A model generated the notes under the pieces. It was not told the DNA's origin and made no database searches. It worked only from the letters and a program-made list of their open reading frames with translations. DNA of 64,000 nucleotides from Martinezella lusitana (lineage in GTDB: Bacteria > Pseudomonadota > Alphaproteobacteria > Rhizobiales > Rhizobiaceae), in NCBI RefSeq assembly GCF_016901135.1, contig NZ_JAFEVL010000062.1:234110-298109 (forward strand), given 5' to 3'. Below, in pieces: positions 42,768-53,231 of this stretch. Position 1 is the first letter of the stretch. Every line of letters begins with the position of its first letter. The position numbers and the translations under genes are program-made.

Positions 42768-43730
42768 ATGGCGCGCAACAAGATCGCACTTATTGGTTCT
42801 GGCATGATTGGTGGCACGCTGGCGCATCTCGCCGGCTTGAAGGAACTGGGCGACATCGTCCTGTTCGACATCGCGGACGGCATTCCCCAGGGCAAGGGTC
42901 TCGACATCGCCCAGTCTTCGCCGGTCGAAGGCTTCGACGCCAACCTCAGCGGCGCCAGCGACTATTCCGCGATCGAAGGCGCTGACGTCTGTATCGTCAC
43001 CGCCGGTGTCGCCCGCAAGCCGGGCATGAGCCGCGACGATCTTCTCGGCATCAACCTCAAGGTCATGGAGCAGGTCGGCGCCGGCATCAAGAAGTATGCC
43101 CCGAATGCCTTCGTGATCTGCATCACCAATCCGCTCGACGCCATGGTCTGGGCGCTGCAGAAATTCTCGGGCCTGCCGGCCAACAAGGTCGTCGGCATGG
43201 CCGGCGTACTCGATAGCTCGCGCTTCCGTCTTTTCCTTGCCAAGGAATTCAACGTATCGGTCGAAGACGTCACCGCTTTCGTTCTCGGCGGCCATGGCGA
43301 CTCGATGGTTCCGCTCGCCCGCTACTCCACGGTTGCCGGCATTCCGCTGACGGACCTCGTCACCATGGGCTGGCTCACCAACGAGCGCCTCGAAGAAATC
43401 ATCCAGCGCACCCGTGACGGCGGCGCCGAGATCGTCGGTCTGCTGAAAACCGGCTCGGCCTATTACGCTCCGGCCGCCTCCGCCATCGCAATGGCTGAAT
43501 CCTACCTCAAGGACAAGAAGCGCGTTCTGCCCAGCGCTGCCCATCTCGACGGCCAGTATGGCGTCAAGGACATGTATGTCGGCGTTCCCACCGTCATCGG
43601 CGCCGGCGGTGTCGAGCGCATCATCGAGATCGACCTGAACAAGGCCGAGAAGGAAGCCTTCGACAAGTCGGTCGCGTCCGTCGCCGGCCTTTGCGAAGCC
43701 TGCATCGCCATCGCGCCGTCGCTGAAGTAA
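42768..43730 (+). CDS. mdh: Malate dehydrogenase
   Basis: Interconverts malate and oxaloacetate with NAD. 320 residues of the LDH-like MDH class. The nucleotide motif GSGMIGG is at 10-16, the Asp fixing NAD lies in LFDIADG, and the catalytic H176 is in GGHGDSMVPL. First gene of the mdh-sucCDAB unit; AAAGGA precedes the ATG. Confidence 0.97.
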   Translation: MARNKIALIGSGMIGGTLAHLAGLKELGDIVLFDIADGIPQGKGLDIAQSSPVEGFDANLSGASDYSAIEGADVCIVTAGVARKPGMSRDDLLGINLKVMEQVGAGIKKYAPNAFVICITNPLDAMVWALQKFSGLPANKVVGMAGVLDSSRFRLFLAKEFNVSVEDVTAFVLGGHGDSMVPLARYSTVAGIPLTDLVTMGWLTNERLEEIIQRTRDGGAEIVGLLKTGSAYYAPAASAIAMAESYLKDKKRVLPSAAHLDGQYGVKDMYVGVPTVIGAGGVERIIEIDLNKAEKEAFDKSVASVAGLCEACIAIAPSLK

Positions 43731-43757
43731 TTTCCGCGCTATAACAGGGATAAGTCC

Positions 43758-44954
<1,197 letters not shown>

Positions 44955-44960
44955 GACAAG

Positions 44961-45863
44961 ATGTCCATTCTCATCAACAAAGACACCAAGGTTCTGGTTC
45001 AGGGCCTGACCGGCAAGACCGGCACCTTCCATACCGAGCAGGCGCTTGCCTATCACGGCACGAAGATGGTCGGCGGTATCCACCCTTCCAAGGGTGGTGA
45101 AACCTGGACCGGCAAGGACGGCGAAAAGCTGCCGATCTTCAAGTCGGTCGCCGAAGGCAAGGAAGCGACCGGTGCGAACGCTTCGGTCATCTACGTGCCG
45201 CCGGCGGGTGCCGCGGCTGCTATCCTCGAAGCGATCGAAGCGGAAATTCCGCTGATCGTCTGCATCACGGAAGGCATTCCGGTTGCCGACATGATCAAGG
45301 TCAAGGATCGCCTCGACAAGTCGAAGTCGCGCCTCATCGGACCGAACTGCCCCGGCGTGCTGACCCCGAACGAATGCAAGATCGGCATCATGCCGGCCTC
45401 GATCTTCAAGAAGGGCTCCGTCGGCGTTCTCTCCCGTTCGGGCACGCTGACCTATGAAGCCGTGTTCCAGACCACGAATGAAGGTCTCGGCCAGACGACG
45501 GCTGTCGGCATCGGCGGCGACCCGGTCAAGGGCACGGAATTCATCGACATCCTGGAAATGTTCCTCGCCGACGACGAAACCAAGTCGATCATCATGATCG
45601 GCGAAATCGGTGGCTCGGCGGAAGAAGACGCCGCGCAGTTCCTCAAGGACGAAGCCAAGAAGGGCCGCAAGAAGCCGATGGTCGGCTTCATCGCCGGCCG
45701 CACGGCACCTCCCGGCCGCACCATGGGCCATGCTGGCGCCGTGATCTCCGGCGGCAAGGGCGGCGCGGAAGACAAGATCGCTGCGATGGAAGCGGCAGGC
45801 ATCCGCGTGTCGCCGTCGCCGGCGCGTCTCGGCAAGACGCTGGTGGAAGTCCTGAAGGGCTGA
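44961..45863 (+). CDS. sucD: Succinyl-CoA synthetase alpha subunit
   Basis: 300-residue CoA-binding subunit. The phosphohistidine H257 lies in MGHAGAVISGG, and the CoA-binding N-terminus has VQGLTGKTGTFHTEQ. It pairs with sucC immediately upstream. A 9-bp hairpin follows in the gap before sucA. Confidence 0.97.
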   Translation: MSILINKDTKVLVQGLTGKTGTFHTEQALAYHGTKMVGGIHPSKGGETWTGKDGEKLPIFKSVAEGKEATGANASVIYVPPAGAAAAILEAIEAEIPLIVCITEGIPVADMIKVKDRLDKSKSRLIGPNCPGVLTPNECKIGIMPASIFKKGSVGVLSRSGTLTYEAVFQTTNEGLGQTTAVGIGGDPVKGTEFIDILEMFLADDETKSIIMIGEIGGSAEEDAAQFLKDEAKKGRKKPMVGFIAGRTAPPGRTMGHAGAVISGGKGGAEDKIAAMEAAGIRVSPSPARLGKTLVEVLKG

Positions 45864-45881
45864 TCTTACCTATAGCAAGAC

Positions 45882-45914
45882 CCGGACGGGGCGGCGACAG
45901 CCTATCCCGTCCGG
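45882..45914 (+). promoter_or_regulatory. Intercistronic hairpin between sucD and sucA
   Basis: CCGGACGGG (45882-45890) and CCCGTCCGG (45906-45914) form a perfect 9-bp stem in the 171-base gap, the largest inside the mdh-lpdA run apart from that before sucB. No T-run follows. Partial termination or mRNA processing to set the sucCD:sucAB ratio is likely. Confidence 0.55.
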
Positions 45915-46034
45915 CCTTCGAATTCTCAAGTGCAGACTTACGGCCAAAACGGCCGAACGAAATACGGTCGCCGGATGACCACAAGCCGGCAATGCAACAA
46001 GTCGGGAGGCGGACGAGGCTGTCCGCATATCACC

Positions 46035-49019
46035 ATGGCAAGGCAAGAAGCCAACGAGCAATTTCAGATCACCTCGTTCCTGGACGGCGCGAACGCTGCC
46101 TATATCGAGCAGCTTTACGCGCGCTACGAGGATGACCCATCGTCGGTCTCCGACGAGTGGCGGTCCTTCTTCAAGGCGCTCGAGGACAGTCCAGACGACG
46201 TGAAGAGGGCGGCCAAGGGCGCCTCCTGGCAGCGCAAGAACTGGCCGATCCCGGCAAGGGGCGACCTGGTTTCCGCGCTCGACGGCGATTGGGGCATTGT
46301 CGAGAAGGTTATCGAGACCAAGATCAAGGCCAAGGCGGAAACCGCCGGCGCGCCGGCCGATACGACCGACGTCCTGCAGGCGACGCGCGATTCCGTGCGC
46401 GCCATCATGATGATCCGCGCCTATCGCATGCGCGGTCACCTGCACGCCAAGCTCGATCCGCTCGGTATCGCCGCTGCGGTCGAGGACTACAAGGAGCTGT
46501 CGCCGGAAGCCTATGGCTTTGCCGAGGCCGACCTCGATCGCAAGATCTTCATCGATAACGTGCTCGGCCTCGAATATGCGTCCATTCGCGAGATGATCGA
46601 GATCCTCGAGCGCACCTACTGCTCGACGCTCGGCGTCGAGTTCATGCATATCTCCAATCCGGAAGAGAAGGCCTGGATCCAGGAACGCATCGAGGGCGTC
46701 GATAAGGGTATCGCTTTCAATCCCGAGCGCAAGAAGGCGATCCTGCAGAAGGTGATCGAAGCCGAAGGCTACGAGCAGTTCCTCGACGTCAAGTTCAAGG
46801 GCACGAAGCGTTTCGGCCTCGACGGCGGCGAATCGCTGATCCCGGCGCTGGAGCAGATTCTGAAGAGCGGCAGCCAGCTCGGCCTCAGGGAGGCTCTGTT
46901 CGGCATGGCCCATCGCGGCCGCCTGAACGTGCTTTCCCAGGTCATGGGCAAGCCGCATCGGGCGATCTTCCACGAGTTCAAGGGCGGCTCCTACGCGCCG
47001 GACGAAGTCGAAGGCTCTGGTGACGTCAAGTACCATCTCGGCGCGTCTTCGGACCGTGATTTCGACGGCGCAAAGGTGCACGTTTCGCTGACGGCCAATC
47101 CGTCGCATCTGGAAATCGTCAACCCTGTGGTTATGGGCAAGGCCCGCGCCAAGCAGGATATGGGCGCCACCGTCTGGGATGGCGACGTCATTCCGCTGTC
47201 CGAGCGCGCCAAGGTCGTGCCGCTGCTGATCCACGGCGACGCGGCTTTCGCCGGTCAGGGCGTGGTTGCCGAAATCCTCGGCCTGTCGGGCCTGCGCGGC
47301 CATCGTGTCGCCGGCACCATGCACGTCATCATCAACAACCAGATCGGCTTCACCACCAATCCGGCCTTCTCGCGCTCGTCGCCCTATCCGTCCGACGTCG
47401 CCAAGATGATCGAGGCGCCGATCTTCCATGTGAATGGCGACGATCCGGAAGCCGTTGTTTATGCGGCCAAGATCGCCACCGAATTCCGCATGAAGTTCCA
47501 CAAGCCTGTCGTCCTCGACCTGTTCTGCTACCGCCGCTACGGCCACAATGAAGGCGATGAACCGTCCTTCACGCAGCCGAAGATGTACAAGGTCATCCGC
47601 GCCCACAAGACGGTGCTGCAGCTCTATTCCGAGCGACTGATCGCCGAAGGTGTGCTGACCGAGGGCGAAGTCGAAAAGATGAAGGCTGATTGGCGCGCCC
47701 ATCTCGAGCAGGAGTTCGAGGCCGGCCAGCATTACAAGCCGAACAAGGCCGACTGGCTGGACGGTGAATGGTCGGGCCTGCATGCGGCTGACAATGCCGA
47801 TGAGCAACGCCGTGGCAAGACCGCCGTGCCGATGAAGACGCTGAAGGAGATCGGGCGCAAGCTGTCGGAAATTCCGTCCGGCTTCCACGCGCACCGTACC
47901 ATCCAGCGCTTCATGGAAAACCGCGCCAACATGGTGCAAACAGGCGAAGGCATCGATTGGGCGATGGCGGAAGCGCTCGCTTTCGGCTCACTTGTTGTCG
48001 AGGGCCACAAGATTCGCCTGTCCGGCCAGGATTGCGAACGCGGCACATTCTCGCAGCGTCATTCGGTTCTCTACGATCAGGAAACCGAAGAGCGCTACAT
48101 CCCGCTCGCCAATCTGTCGCCGACCCAGGCCCGCTACGAAGTCATCAACTCGATGCTTTCGGAAGAGGCTGTCCTCGGTTTCGAATACGGCTATTCGCTG
48201 GCCCGCCCGAACGCGCTGACGCTCTGGGAGGCCCAGTTCGGCGACTTCGCCAACGGTGCGCAGGTCATCTTCGACCAGTTCATCTCGTCGGGCGAACGCA
48301 AGTGGCTGCGCATGTCAGGCCTCGTCTGCCTGCTGCCGCACGGCTATGAAGGCCAGGGTCCGGAACACTCCTCGGCCCGTCTGGAACGCTATCTGCAGCT
48401 TTGCGCCGAAGACAACATGCAGGTCGCCAACGTCACGACGCCGGCCAACTACTTCCACATCCTGCGCCGTCAGTTGAAGCGCGACTTCCGCAAGCCGCTG
48501 ATCCTGATGACGCCGAAGTCGCTGCTGCGCCACAAGCGCGCCGTATCGAGCCTTGCTGAAATGGCAGGGGAAACCTCCTTCCATCGCCTGCTCTGGGACG
48601 ATGCGGAAGTGATCAAGGATGGCCCGATCAAGCTGCAGAAGGACAACAAGATCCGTCGCGTCGTCATCTGCTCGGGCAAGGTCTACTATGATCTGCTGGA
48701 AGAGCGCGAGAAGCGCGGCATCGACGATATCTACCTGCTGCGCATCGAACAGCTCTACCCGTTCCCGGCCAAGGCGCTCATCAACGAGCTCAGCCGCTTC
48801 CGCAATGCGGAGATGGTCTGGTGCCAGGAAGAGCCGAAGAACATGGGTGCATGGTCCTTCATCGATCCCTATCTGGAATGGGTGCTTGCCCACATCGATG
48901 CCAAGTATCAGCGCGTTCGCTACACCGGCCGTCCGGCCGCCGCCTCTCCGGCGACGGGCCTGATGTCCAAGCATATGTCGCAGCTCGCGGCGTTCCTTGA
49001 GGACGCGCTCGGCGGTTGA
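46035..49019 (+). CDS. sucA: 2-oxoglutarate dehydrogenase E1 component
   Basis: 994-residue thiamine-diphosphate decarboxylase of the 2-oxoglutarate dehydrogenase complex. The conserved MAHRGRLNVL (H293) and GDAAFAGQG segments are present, and the whole family length is covered. I chose the ATG at 46035 (MARQEANEQF); the frame extends upstream to 45930 without conservation. Operates with sucB and lpdA downstream. Confidence 0.97.
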   Translation: MARQEANEQFQITSFLDGANAAYIEQLYARYEDDPSSVSDEWRSFFKALEDSPDDVKRAAKGASWQRKNWPIPARGDLVSALDGDWGIVEKVIETKIKAKAETAGAPADTTDVLQATRDSVRAIMMIRAYRMRGHLHAKLDPLGIAAAVEDYKELSPEAYGFAEADLDRKIFIDNVLGLEYASIREMIEILERTYCSTLGVEFMHISNPEEKAWIQERIEGVDKGIAFNPERKKAILQKVIEAEGYEQFLDVKFKGTKRFGLDGGESLIPALEQILKSGSQLGLREALFGMAHRGRLNVLSQVMGKPHRAIFHEFKGGSYAPDEVEGSGDVKYHLGASSDRDFDGAKVHVSLTANPSHLEIVNPVVMGKARAKQDMGATVWDGDVIPLSERAKVVPLLIHGDAAFAGQGVVAEILGLSGLRGHRVAGTMHVIINNQIGFTTNPAFSRSSPYPSDVAKMIEAPIFHVNGDDPEAVVYAAKIATEFRMKFHKPVVLDLFCYRRYGHNEGDEPSFTQPKMYKVIRAHKTVLQLYSERLIAEGVLTEGEVEKMKADWRAHLEQEFEAGQHYKPNKADWLDGEWSGLHAADNADEQRRGKTAVPMKTLKEIGRKLSEIPSGFHAHRTIQRFMENRANMVQTGEGIDWAMAEALAFGSLVVEGHKIRLSGQDCERGTFSQRHSVLYDQETEERYIPLANLSPTQARYEVINSMLSEEAVLGFEYGYSLARPNALTLWEAQFGDFANGAQVIFDQFISSGERKWLRMSGLVCLLPHGYEGQGPEHSSARLERYLQLCAEDNMQVANVTTPANYFHILRRQLKRDFRKPLILMTPKSLLRHKRAVSSLAEMAGETSFHRLLWDDAEVIKDGPIKLQKDNKIRRVVICSGKVYYDLLEEREKRGIDDIYLLRIEQLYPFPAKALINELSRFRNAEMVWCQEEPKNMGAWSFIDPYLEWVLAHIDAKYQRVRYTGRPAAASPATGLMSKHMSQLAAFLEDALGG

Positions 49020-49099
49020 GGGGTTGCGCGATGACCTGTTTTCGTCTGAAAATTGCGTCGTCGCGCTCCAGCCTTCCGCAGGATGCGACGGGGGAGAAA

Positions 49100-49258
49100 A
49101 TGGCCGCCATGCAGCAACATGCCGACTATCGCCAGCACGAAGCAGATGCCCGACCGGTTACCGCCGGCTGGGCTGATGCAGCGCATGGCGTTGTCCGTTC
49201 CCCGGCCATCTGTCGCCGGAATTCCATCCAACTCATAATGACGAAAATCAGGATCTGA
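49100..49258 (+). CDS. Candidate small ORF in the sucA-sucB gap
   Basis: 52-codon frame with GGGGAG (49091-49096) three bases before its ATG, ending three bases before the sucB ATG. If translated it could couple to sucB. No conservation can be judged and the sequence is low in recognisable structure, so it may be chance in a 242-base gap. Confidence 0.25.
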   Translation: MAAMQQHADYRQHEADARPVTAGWADAAHGVVRSPAICRRNSIQLIMTKIRI

Positions 49259-49261
49259 ACA

Positions 49262-50506
49262 ATGGCCACTGAAATCCGCGTTCCTACCCTCGGCGAATCC
49301 GTCAGCGAGGCGACCGTCGGCACCTGGTTCAAGAAGGTCGGCGATGCCATCAAGGCCGATGAACCGATTCTCGAGCTTGAAACCGACAAGGTGACGATCG
49401 AGGTTCCAGCACCTGCGGCCGGCACGCTGTCCGAAATCGTTGCGCAGGCCGGGGAGACCGTGGGCCTCGGAGCGTTGCTTGGCCAGATCTCCGCCGGCAA
49501 CGGCGCCGCCGCCGCTCCGGCTCAGGCTGCAGCACCCGCCGCTGCCGCTGCTCCGGCCCCTGCCGCTGCCGCCCCGGTTGCTGCCCCCACCGTTTCCGCT
49601 CCGGCCTCCACCATGCCGCCGGCCCCTGCCGCCGCCAAGCTGCTTGCCGAAAGCAACCTCTCCGCCGATCAGGTCGATGGCAGCGGCAAGCGCGGCCAGG
49701 TCCTGAAGGGTGATGCCATCGCCGCCGTTGCAAAGGCCGCCTCGGCGCCTGCCGCCGCACCGGCTGCGCCCGTCGCCGCGCGCGCGCCGACCGCCGTCGA
49801 GGACGTCAGCCGCGAAGAGCGCGTCAAGATGACCCGCCTGCGCCAGACGATTGCCCGCCGCCTCAAGGATGCGCAGAACACCGCCGCCATGCTCACCACC
49901 TACAATGAGGTGGACATGAAGGCCGTCATGGACCTACGCAACAAGTACAAGGACATCTTCGAGAAGAAGCATGGCGTGAAGCTCGGCTTCATGGGCTTCT
50001 TCACCAAGGCCGTCACGCACGCCCTGAAGGAACTGCCTGCTGTCAACGCCGAGATCGATGGCACCGACATCATCTACAAGAACTACTGCCACATCGGCAT
50101 GGCTGTCGGCACCGACAAGGGTCTCGTCGTTCCGGTTATCCGCGACGCCGATCAGATGTCGATCGCCGAGGTCGAGAAGGAGCTTGGCCGTCTGGCGAAG
50201 GCTGCCCGCGACGGCACGCTGTCGATGGCTGACATGCAGGGCGGCACCTTCACCATCACCAATGGTGGCGTCTATGGTTCGCTGATGTCCTCGCCGATTC
50301 TGAACGCGCCACAGTCGGGCATTCTCGGCATGCACAAGATCCAGGAACGTCCGGTCGCCATCGGCGGTCAAGTCGTCATCCGTCCGATGATGTATCTGGC
50401 GCTTTCCTACGACCACCGCATGGTCGACGGCAAGGAAGCCGTGACCTTCCTCGTGCGCGTCAAGGAAAGCCTGGAAGATCCGGAACGTCTGGTTCTCGAT
50501 CTCTAA
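49262..50506 (+). CDS. sucB: Dihydrolipoyl succinyltransferase (E2 of 2-oxoglutarate dehydrogenase)
   Basis: 414-residue core subunit. The lipoyl domain carries K43 in ELETDKVTIE. An Ala/Pro-rich hinge (about 80-120), a peripheral-subunit-binding domain (LLAESNLSADQVDGSGKRG), a second hinge and the catalytic domain follow, with H385 and D389 in SYDHRMVDG. AGGA precedes the ATG. Confidence 0.97.
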   Translation: MATEIRVPTLGESVSEATVGTWFKKVGDAIKADEPILELETDKVTIEVPAPAAGTLSEIVAQAGETVGLGALLGQISAGNGAAAAPAQAAAPAAAAAPAPAAAAPVAAPTVSAPASTMPPAPAAAKLLAESNLSADQVDGSGKRGQVLKGDAIAAVAKAASAPAAAPAAPVAARAPTAVEDVSREERVKMTRLRQTIARRLKDAQNTAAMLTTYNEVDMKAVMDLRNKYKDIFEKKHGVKLGFMGFFTKAVTHALKELPAVNAEIDGTDIIYKNYCHIGMAVGTDKGLVVPVIRDADQMSIAEVEKELGRLAKAARDGTLSMADMQGGTFTITNGGVYGSLMSSPILNAPQSGILGMHKIQERPVAIGGQVVIRPMMYLALSYDHRMVDGKEAVTFLVRVKESLEDPERLVLDL

Positions 50507-50520
50507 GGGAGCGTTGGATC

Positions 50521-51270
50521 ATGTCGACATGGCCCATGCGGACGCTGCGCGGATTGTTGTGCGCCGTCGCCGCATGGGTGCCATCATCCGCGAGCGCCGA
50601 TGAGTTCGACGTTTCCAAGCTCAGCAGCAATCTCGATCTGGCGTCGCTCAGCGACGCCGATCTTGCCGCGCGATCGATCGCCGCCCTTCGCATCGGCAAT
50701 GTCGAACTGACGTCCGGCCGCATCGTCGCCAGCGATCCCCTGGTCGGACCGGACCGTCCGGCACTGGTCAGGACCGTGCCTCCGGGCGATTATCCGGTGA
50801 CGCTCTATGAAGCCTTCGGCCGCATCGCCGCCGCCAGCATGCGGTTTGCCGAGGGCAAGCCGGTGCGCTGGGAGCTAGCACTCATTCCGGGCCAGGATAT
50901 CAATGCGTTGAAGGGTGAAGAGTTCTTCGGCTATCCGGTCGATGCCGGCCTCGGCTGCTATATGGATGCCGATACCTATGCCTTGATTCAGGAGCGGGAA
51001 AAGCAGGTCCGGGCCGAGAAGTCGTCGTCTGATATCAACTACTATGACGATGTCCTGGCGCCCGAGCTCGGGGCGAACAAGGACAAATATGCCATGCATC
51101 GGCCGGTGGCCGGCGAGCGTGGTAATGTCGCGATCTTCTGGAGCGGCTGGGGCGACGGTTTCTATCCGGTATTCTGGGGCCTCGATGCTGGCGGGCGGCC
51201 TCTGGTTCTGCTTACCGACTTCGGCGTGACCGAGAATGCCGATGGCCGGCACGAGCCGGGAGGAGAATGA
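50521..51270 (+). CDS. DUF4241 domain protein with signal peptide
   Basis: 249 residues. A signal peptide (about 1-26, SASA|D) is followed by a DUF4241 domain, recognised from GDYPVTLYEAFG, the GYPVDAGLGCYMDADTY block and GNVAIFWSGWGDGFYPVFWGLD. Function is unknown. It begins 14 bases after sucB and belongs to the operon run, but has no evident link to the TCA cycle. It adjoins another small exported protein. Confidence 0.8.
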   Translation: MSTWPMRTLRGLLCAVAAWVPSSASADEFDVSKLSSNLDLASLSDADLAARSIAALRIGNVELTSGRIVASDPLVGPDRPALVRTVPPGDYPVTLYEAFGRIAAASMRFAEGKPVRWELALIPGQDINALKGEEFFGYPVDAGLGCYMDADTYALIQEREKQVRAEKSSSDINYYDDVLAPELGANKDKYAMHRPVAGERGNVAIFWSGWGDGFYPVFWGLDAGGRPLVLLTDFGVTENADGRHEPGGE

Positions 51271-51272
51271 CG

Positions 51273-51794
51273 ATGCCTGTCAACCGCATGATGACACGAC
51301 TAGCTCCGGTGCGCTGGGCGATGATGGCCTTTACTGTCAATCCGGCGTTGGCTCTCGCAAGCGAATGCGTGCAGGAAAAGGCTGTCTACGGCGATATGGA
51401 CGATGCCTATGAGCTGCGCTTCGAGCCCATGGGGTCGGAATCATCCGTCAGCAACAAGTTCAAACTTGCCGTGCGCAACACCGCCGTCGTGGCCGATGGC
51501 GTTGTCATGCGCACCGACGATCAACAGCACGCCAATGGCAGGATCATGTTCGAGTGCCCGGAAGGCGATGTCACCGGGGCTGATCTCAGAGCCTGCACCG
51601 TCTGGCAGGGCACGGTTTACGCCTCTGACCTGAAGGGCCATATCAGCATGCTTCCAGCTGAGGGCGAGAGTGCAGCCGAACGGCTTTTCCTGCCGGCGCT
51701 CGGACCCTCGATCCAGAAGTCTTCCCTTTGGGGCAAGGGCAAGGCAACCGTTGCGCCCTGGGATGTCCTCAGTCTGAAAGGATGCGACCAATGA
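51273..51794 (+). CDS. Hypothetical exported protein
   Basis: 173 residues with a probable signal peptide (about 1-28, ending ALA|S) and four cysteines in the mature part (ECVQ, FECPEG, ACTVW, GCDQ), consistent with disulfides in the periplasm. I recognise no domain. AGGAG at 51261 supports ATG 51273; ATG 51267 overlaps the previous stop. Its own stop overlaps the next start as ATGA. Probably acts with the DUF4241 protein. Confidence 0.68.
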   Translation: MPVNRMMTRLAPVRWAMMAFTVNPALALASECVQEKAVYGDMDDAYELRFEPMGSESSVSNKFKLAVRNTAVVADGVVMRTDDQQHANGRIMFECPEGDVTGADLRACTVWQGTVYASDLKGHISMLPAEGESAAERLFLPALGPSIQKSSLWGKGKATVAPWDVLSLKGCDQ

Positions 51795-52546
51795 CCGAGA
51801 GTGCACCCGTTCTTCTCGTGACCGGCGGCAGCCGAGGCATCGGCGCGGCGGTTTCAGTTGCCGCTGCCCAGCACGGCTGGGCCGTGGCGGTCAACTATGC
51901 GTCCAACAAGGACGCAGCCGAGGCCGTGGTGGCGACGATCCGCGATGCCGGCGGCGATGCGATCGCGATCGCCGGCGATGTCGGCAAGCCAGAGGGCATC
52001 AAATCCATCTTTGCCACGATCGACTCGCATTTTGGCCGGCTCGATGGGCTCGTCAACAATGCCGGTATCGTCGGGGTCATTCAGCGCCTCGACGAAATGA
52101 CGCCGGAACGGCTCGACCGCATGTTCCGTGTCAATATCACCGGCTCGATGCTGGCCGCGGCAGAAGCCGTGCGTCGCATGTCGACCCGCCATGGCGGCAA
52201 GGGCGGCGTGATCGTCAATGTCTCCTCCCTGGCCGCAACGCTCGGTGGCGGGGGACAGTATGTCGACTATGCTGCTTCCAAGGGGGCGATCGATACCTTC
52301 ACGGTCGGTCTGGCGCGCGAGGTGGCGGCCGAAGGCATCCGCGTCAACGCTGTCCGGCCCGGCATCATCGATACGGATATCCACGCCGCAGCCGGCCTGC
52401 CGGACCGGGCGCGCGACATCGCTCCGCAATTGCCGATGAAGCGCGCGGGAACGGCCGACGAGGTCGCCGACTCCATCCTCTATCTCCTGGGGCCTCACGC
52501 ATCCTATATAACGGGTGCCTTGCTCGACGTGAGCGGTGGCCGTTAA
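51791..52546 (+). CDS. SDR family oxidoreductase
   Basis: 251-residue short-chain dehydrogenase: TGGSRGIG near residue 12, NNAG near 90, a Ser in VNVSSLAAT, and YAASKGA with the catalytic Tyr and Lys. It is closest in form to glucose-1-dehydrogenase/3-oxoacyl-ACP-reductase-like SDRs; the substrate is unknown. ATGA overlap with the gene before. The ATG at 51791 is used; the frame runs back to 51728. Confidence 0.88.
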   Translation: MTESAPVLLVTGGSRGIGAAVSVAAAQHGWAVAVNYASNKDAAEAVVATIRDAGGDAIAIAGDVGKPEGIKSIFATIDSHFGRLDGLVNNAGIVGVIQRLDEMTPERLDRMFRVNITGSMLAAAEAVRRMSTRHGGKGGVIVNVSSLAATLGGGGQYVDYAASKGAIDTFTVGLAREVAAEGIRVNAVRPGIIDTDIHAAAGLPDRARDIAPQLPMKRAGTADEVADSILYLLGPHASYITGALLDVSGGR

Positions 52547-52564
52547 GCGGAGAAGGTGGCTATC

Positions 52565-53203
52565 ATGCAATATATTCTCGAATTCCTCGGCCTGATGGCG
52601 GTGTTCTCTATTTTCATCGTCATTCCCGGCGCCGATTTTGCCGTGATCCTACGTCAGAGCATCGTGCATGGCCGCCGTGCCGCCATGATGACCGGGCTCG
52701 GCATGGGCTTCTCGCTACTCTTCCACATCAGCTACACCATTCTCGGCCTTGGCCTGATCGTGTCGCAATCGCTTGTCCTGTTCAGCATGATCAAATGGGC
52801 CGGCGTTCTCTATCTCGTCTACCTGGGCATCAAGTCTTTCCGCGAGCCGGGCTTCAAGGTGGCGGAAATCGAGATCACCGATGCTGACCGCAAGCCGGTC
52901 TCCGTCTGGCGCTGCCTGGCGACGGGCTTCATCACCAATGCGCTCAACCCGAAGCCGGTGCTGTTTTTCCTGTCGCTGTTTTCGACGCTCGTGCATCACG
53001 ACACGCCCGCGCTGATCCAGTTCAGCTATGGCATCGGCATGGCAACGGCTCTGGTCGCCTGGTTTGCCGGCGTCTCCACTTTCTTCACCGTCAAGCCGGT
53101 TCGCGATCGCTTCATCGCGTCAGGCAAATGGTTCAACCGCATCACCGGAGCGGCGCTCGTCGGCTTCGGCATCCGCCTCGCTTTGGCGCGGGCGGCCGAC
53201 TAA
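52565..53203 (+). CDS. LysE/RhtB family exporter
   Basis: 212-residue inner-membrane exporter with about six helices. The signature IVIPGADFAVILRQSI lies near residues 20-35 and NALNPKPVLFFLSLF in the middle. I chose the ATG at 52565, eight bases after AGAAGG; a GTG at 52556 is in frame. Third LysE family member in the window. 28 bases before lpdA, so it is probably read from the same transcript. Confidence 0.87.
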   Translation: MQYILEFLGLMAVFSIFIVIPGADFAVILRQSIVHGRRAAMMTGLGMGFSLLFHISYTILGLGLIVSQSLVLFSMIKWAGVLYLVYLGIKSFREPGFKVAEIEITDADRKPVSVWRCLATGFITNALNPKPVLFFLSLFSTLVHHDTPALIQFSYGIGMATALVAWFAGVSTFFTVKPVRDRFIASGKWFNRITGAALVGFGIRLALARAAD

Positions 53204-53231
53204 CAGAGATATAAAACAAGGAAATCAAACC

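Noticed and set aside
45870..47939. Minus-strand frame of about 690 codons opposite sucA
   Set aside because: Same codon-bias artefact. The plus-strand product is an intact, recognisable E1 enzyme.
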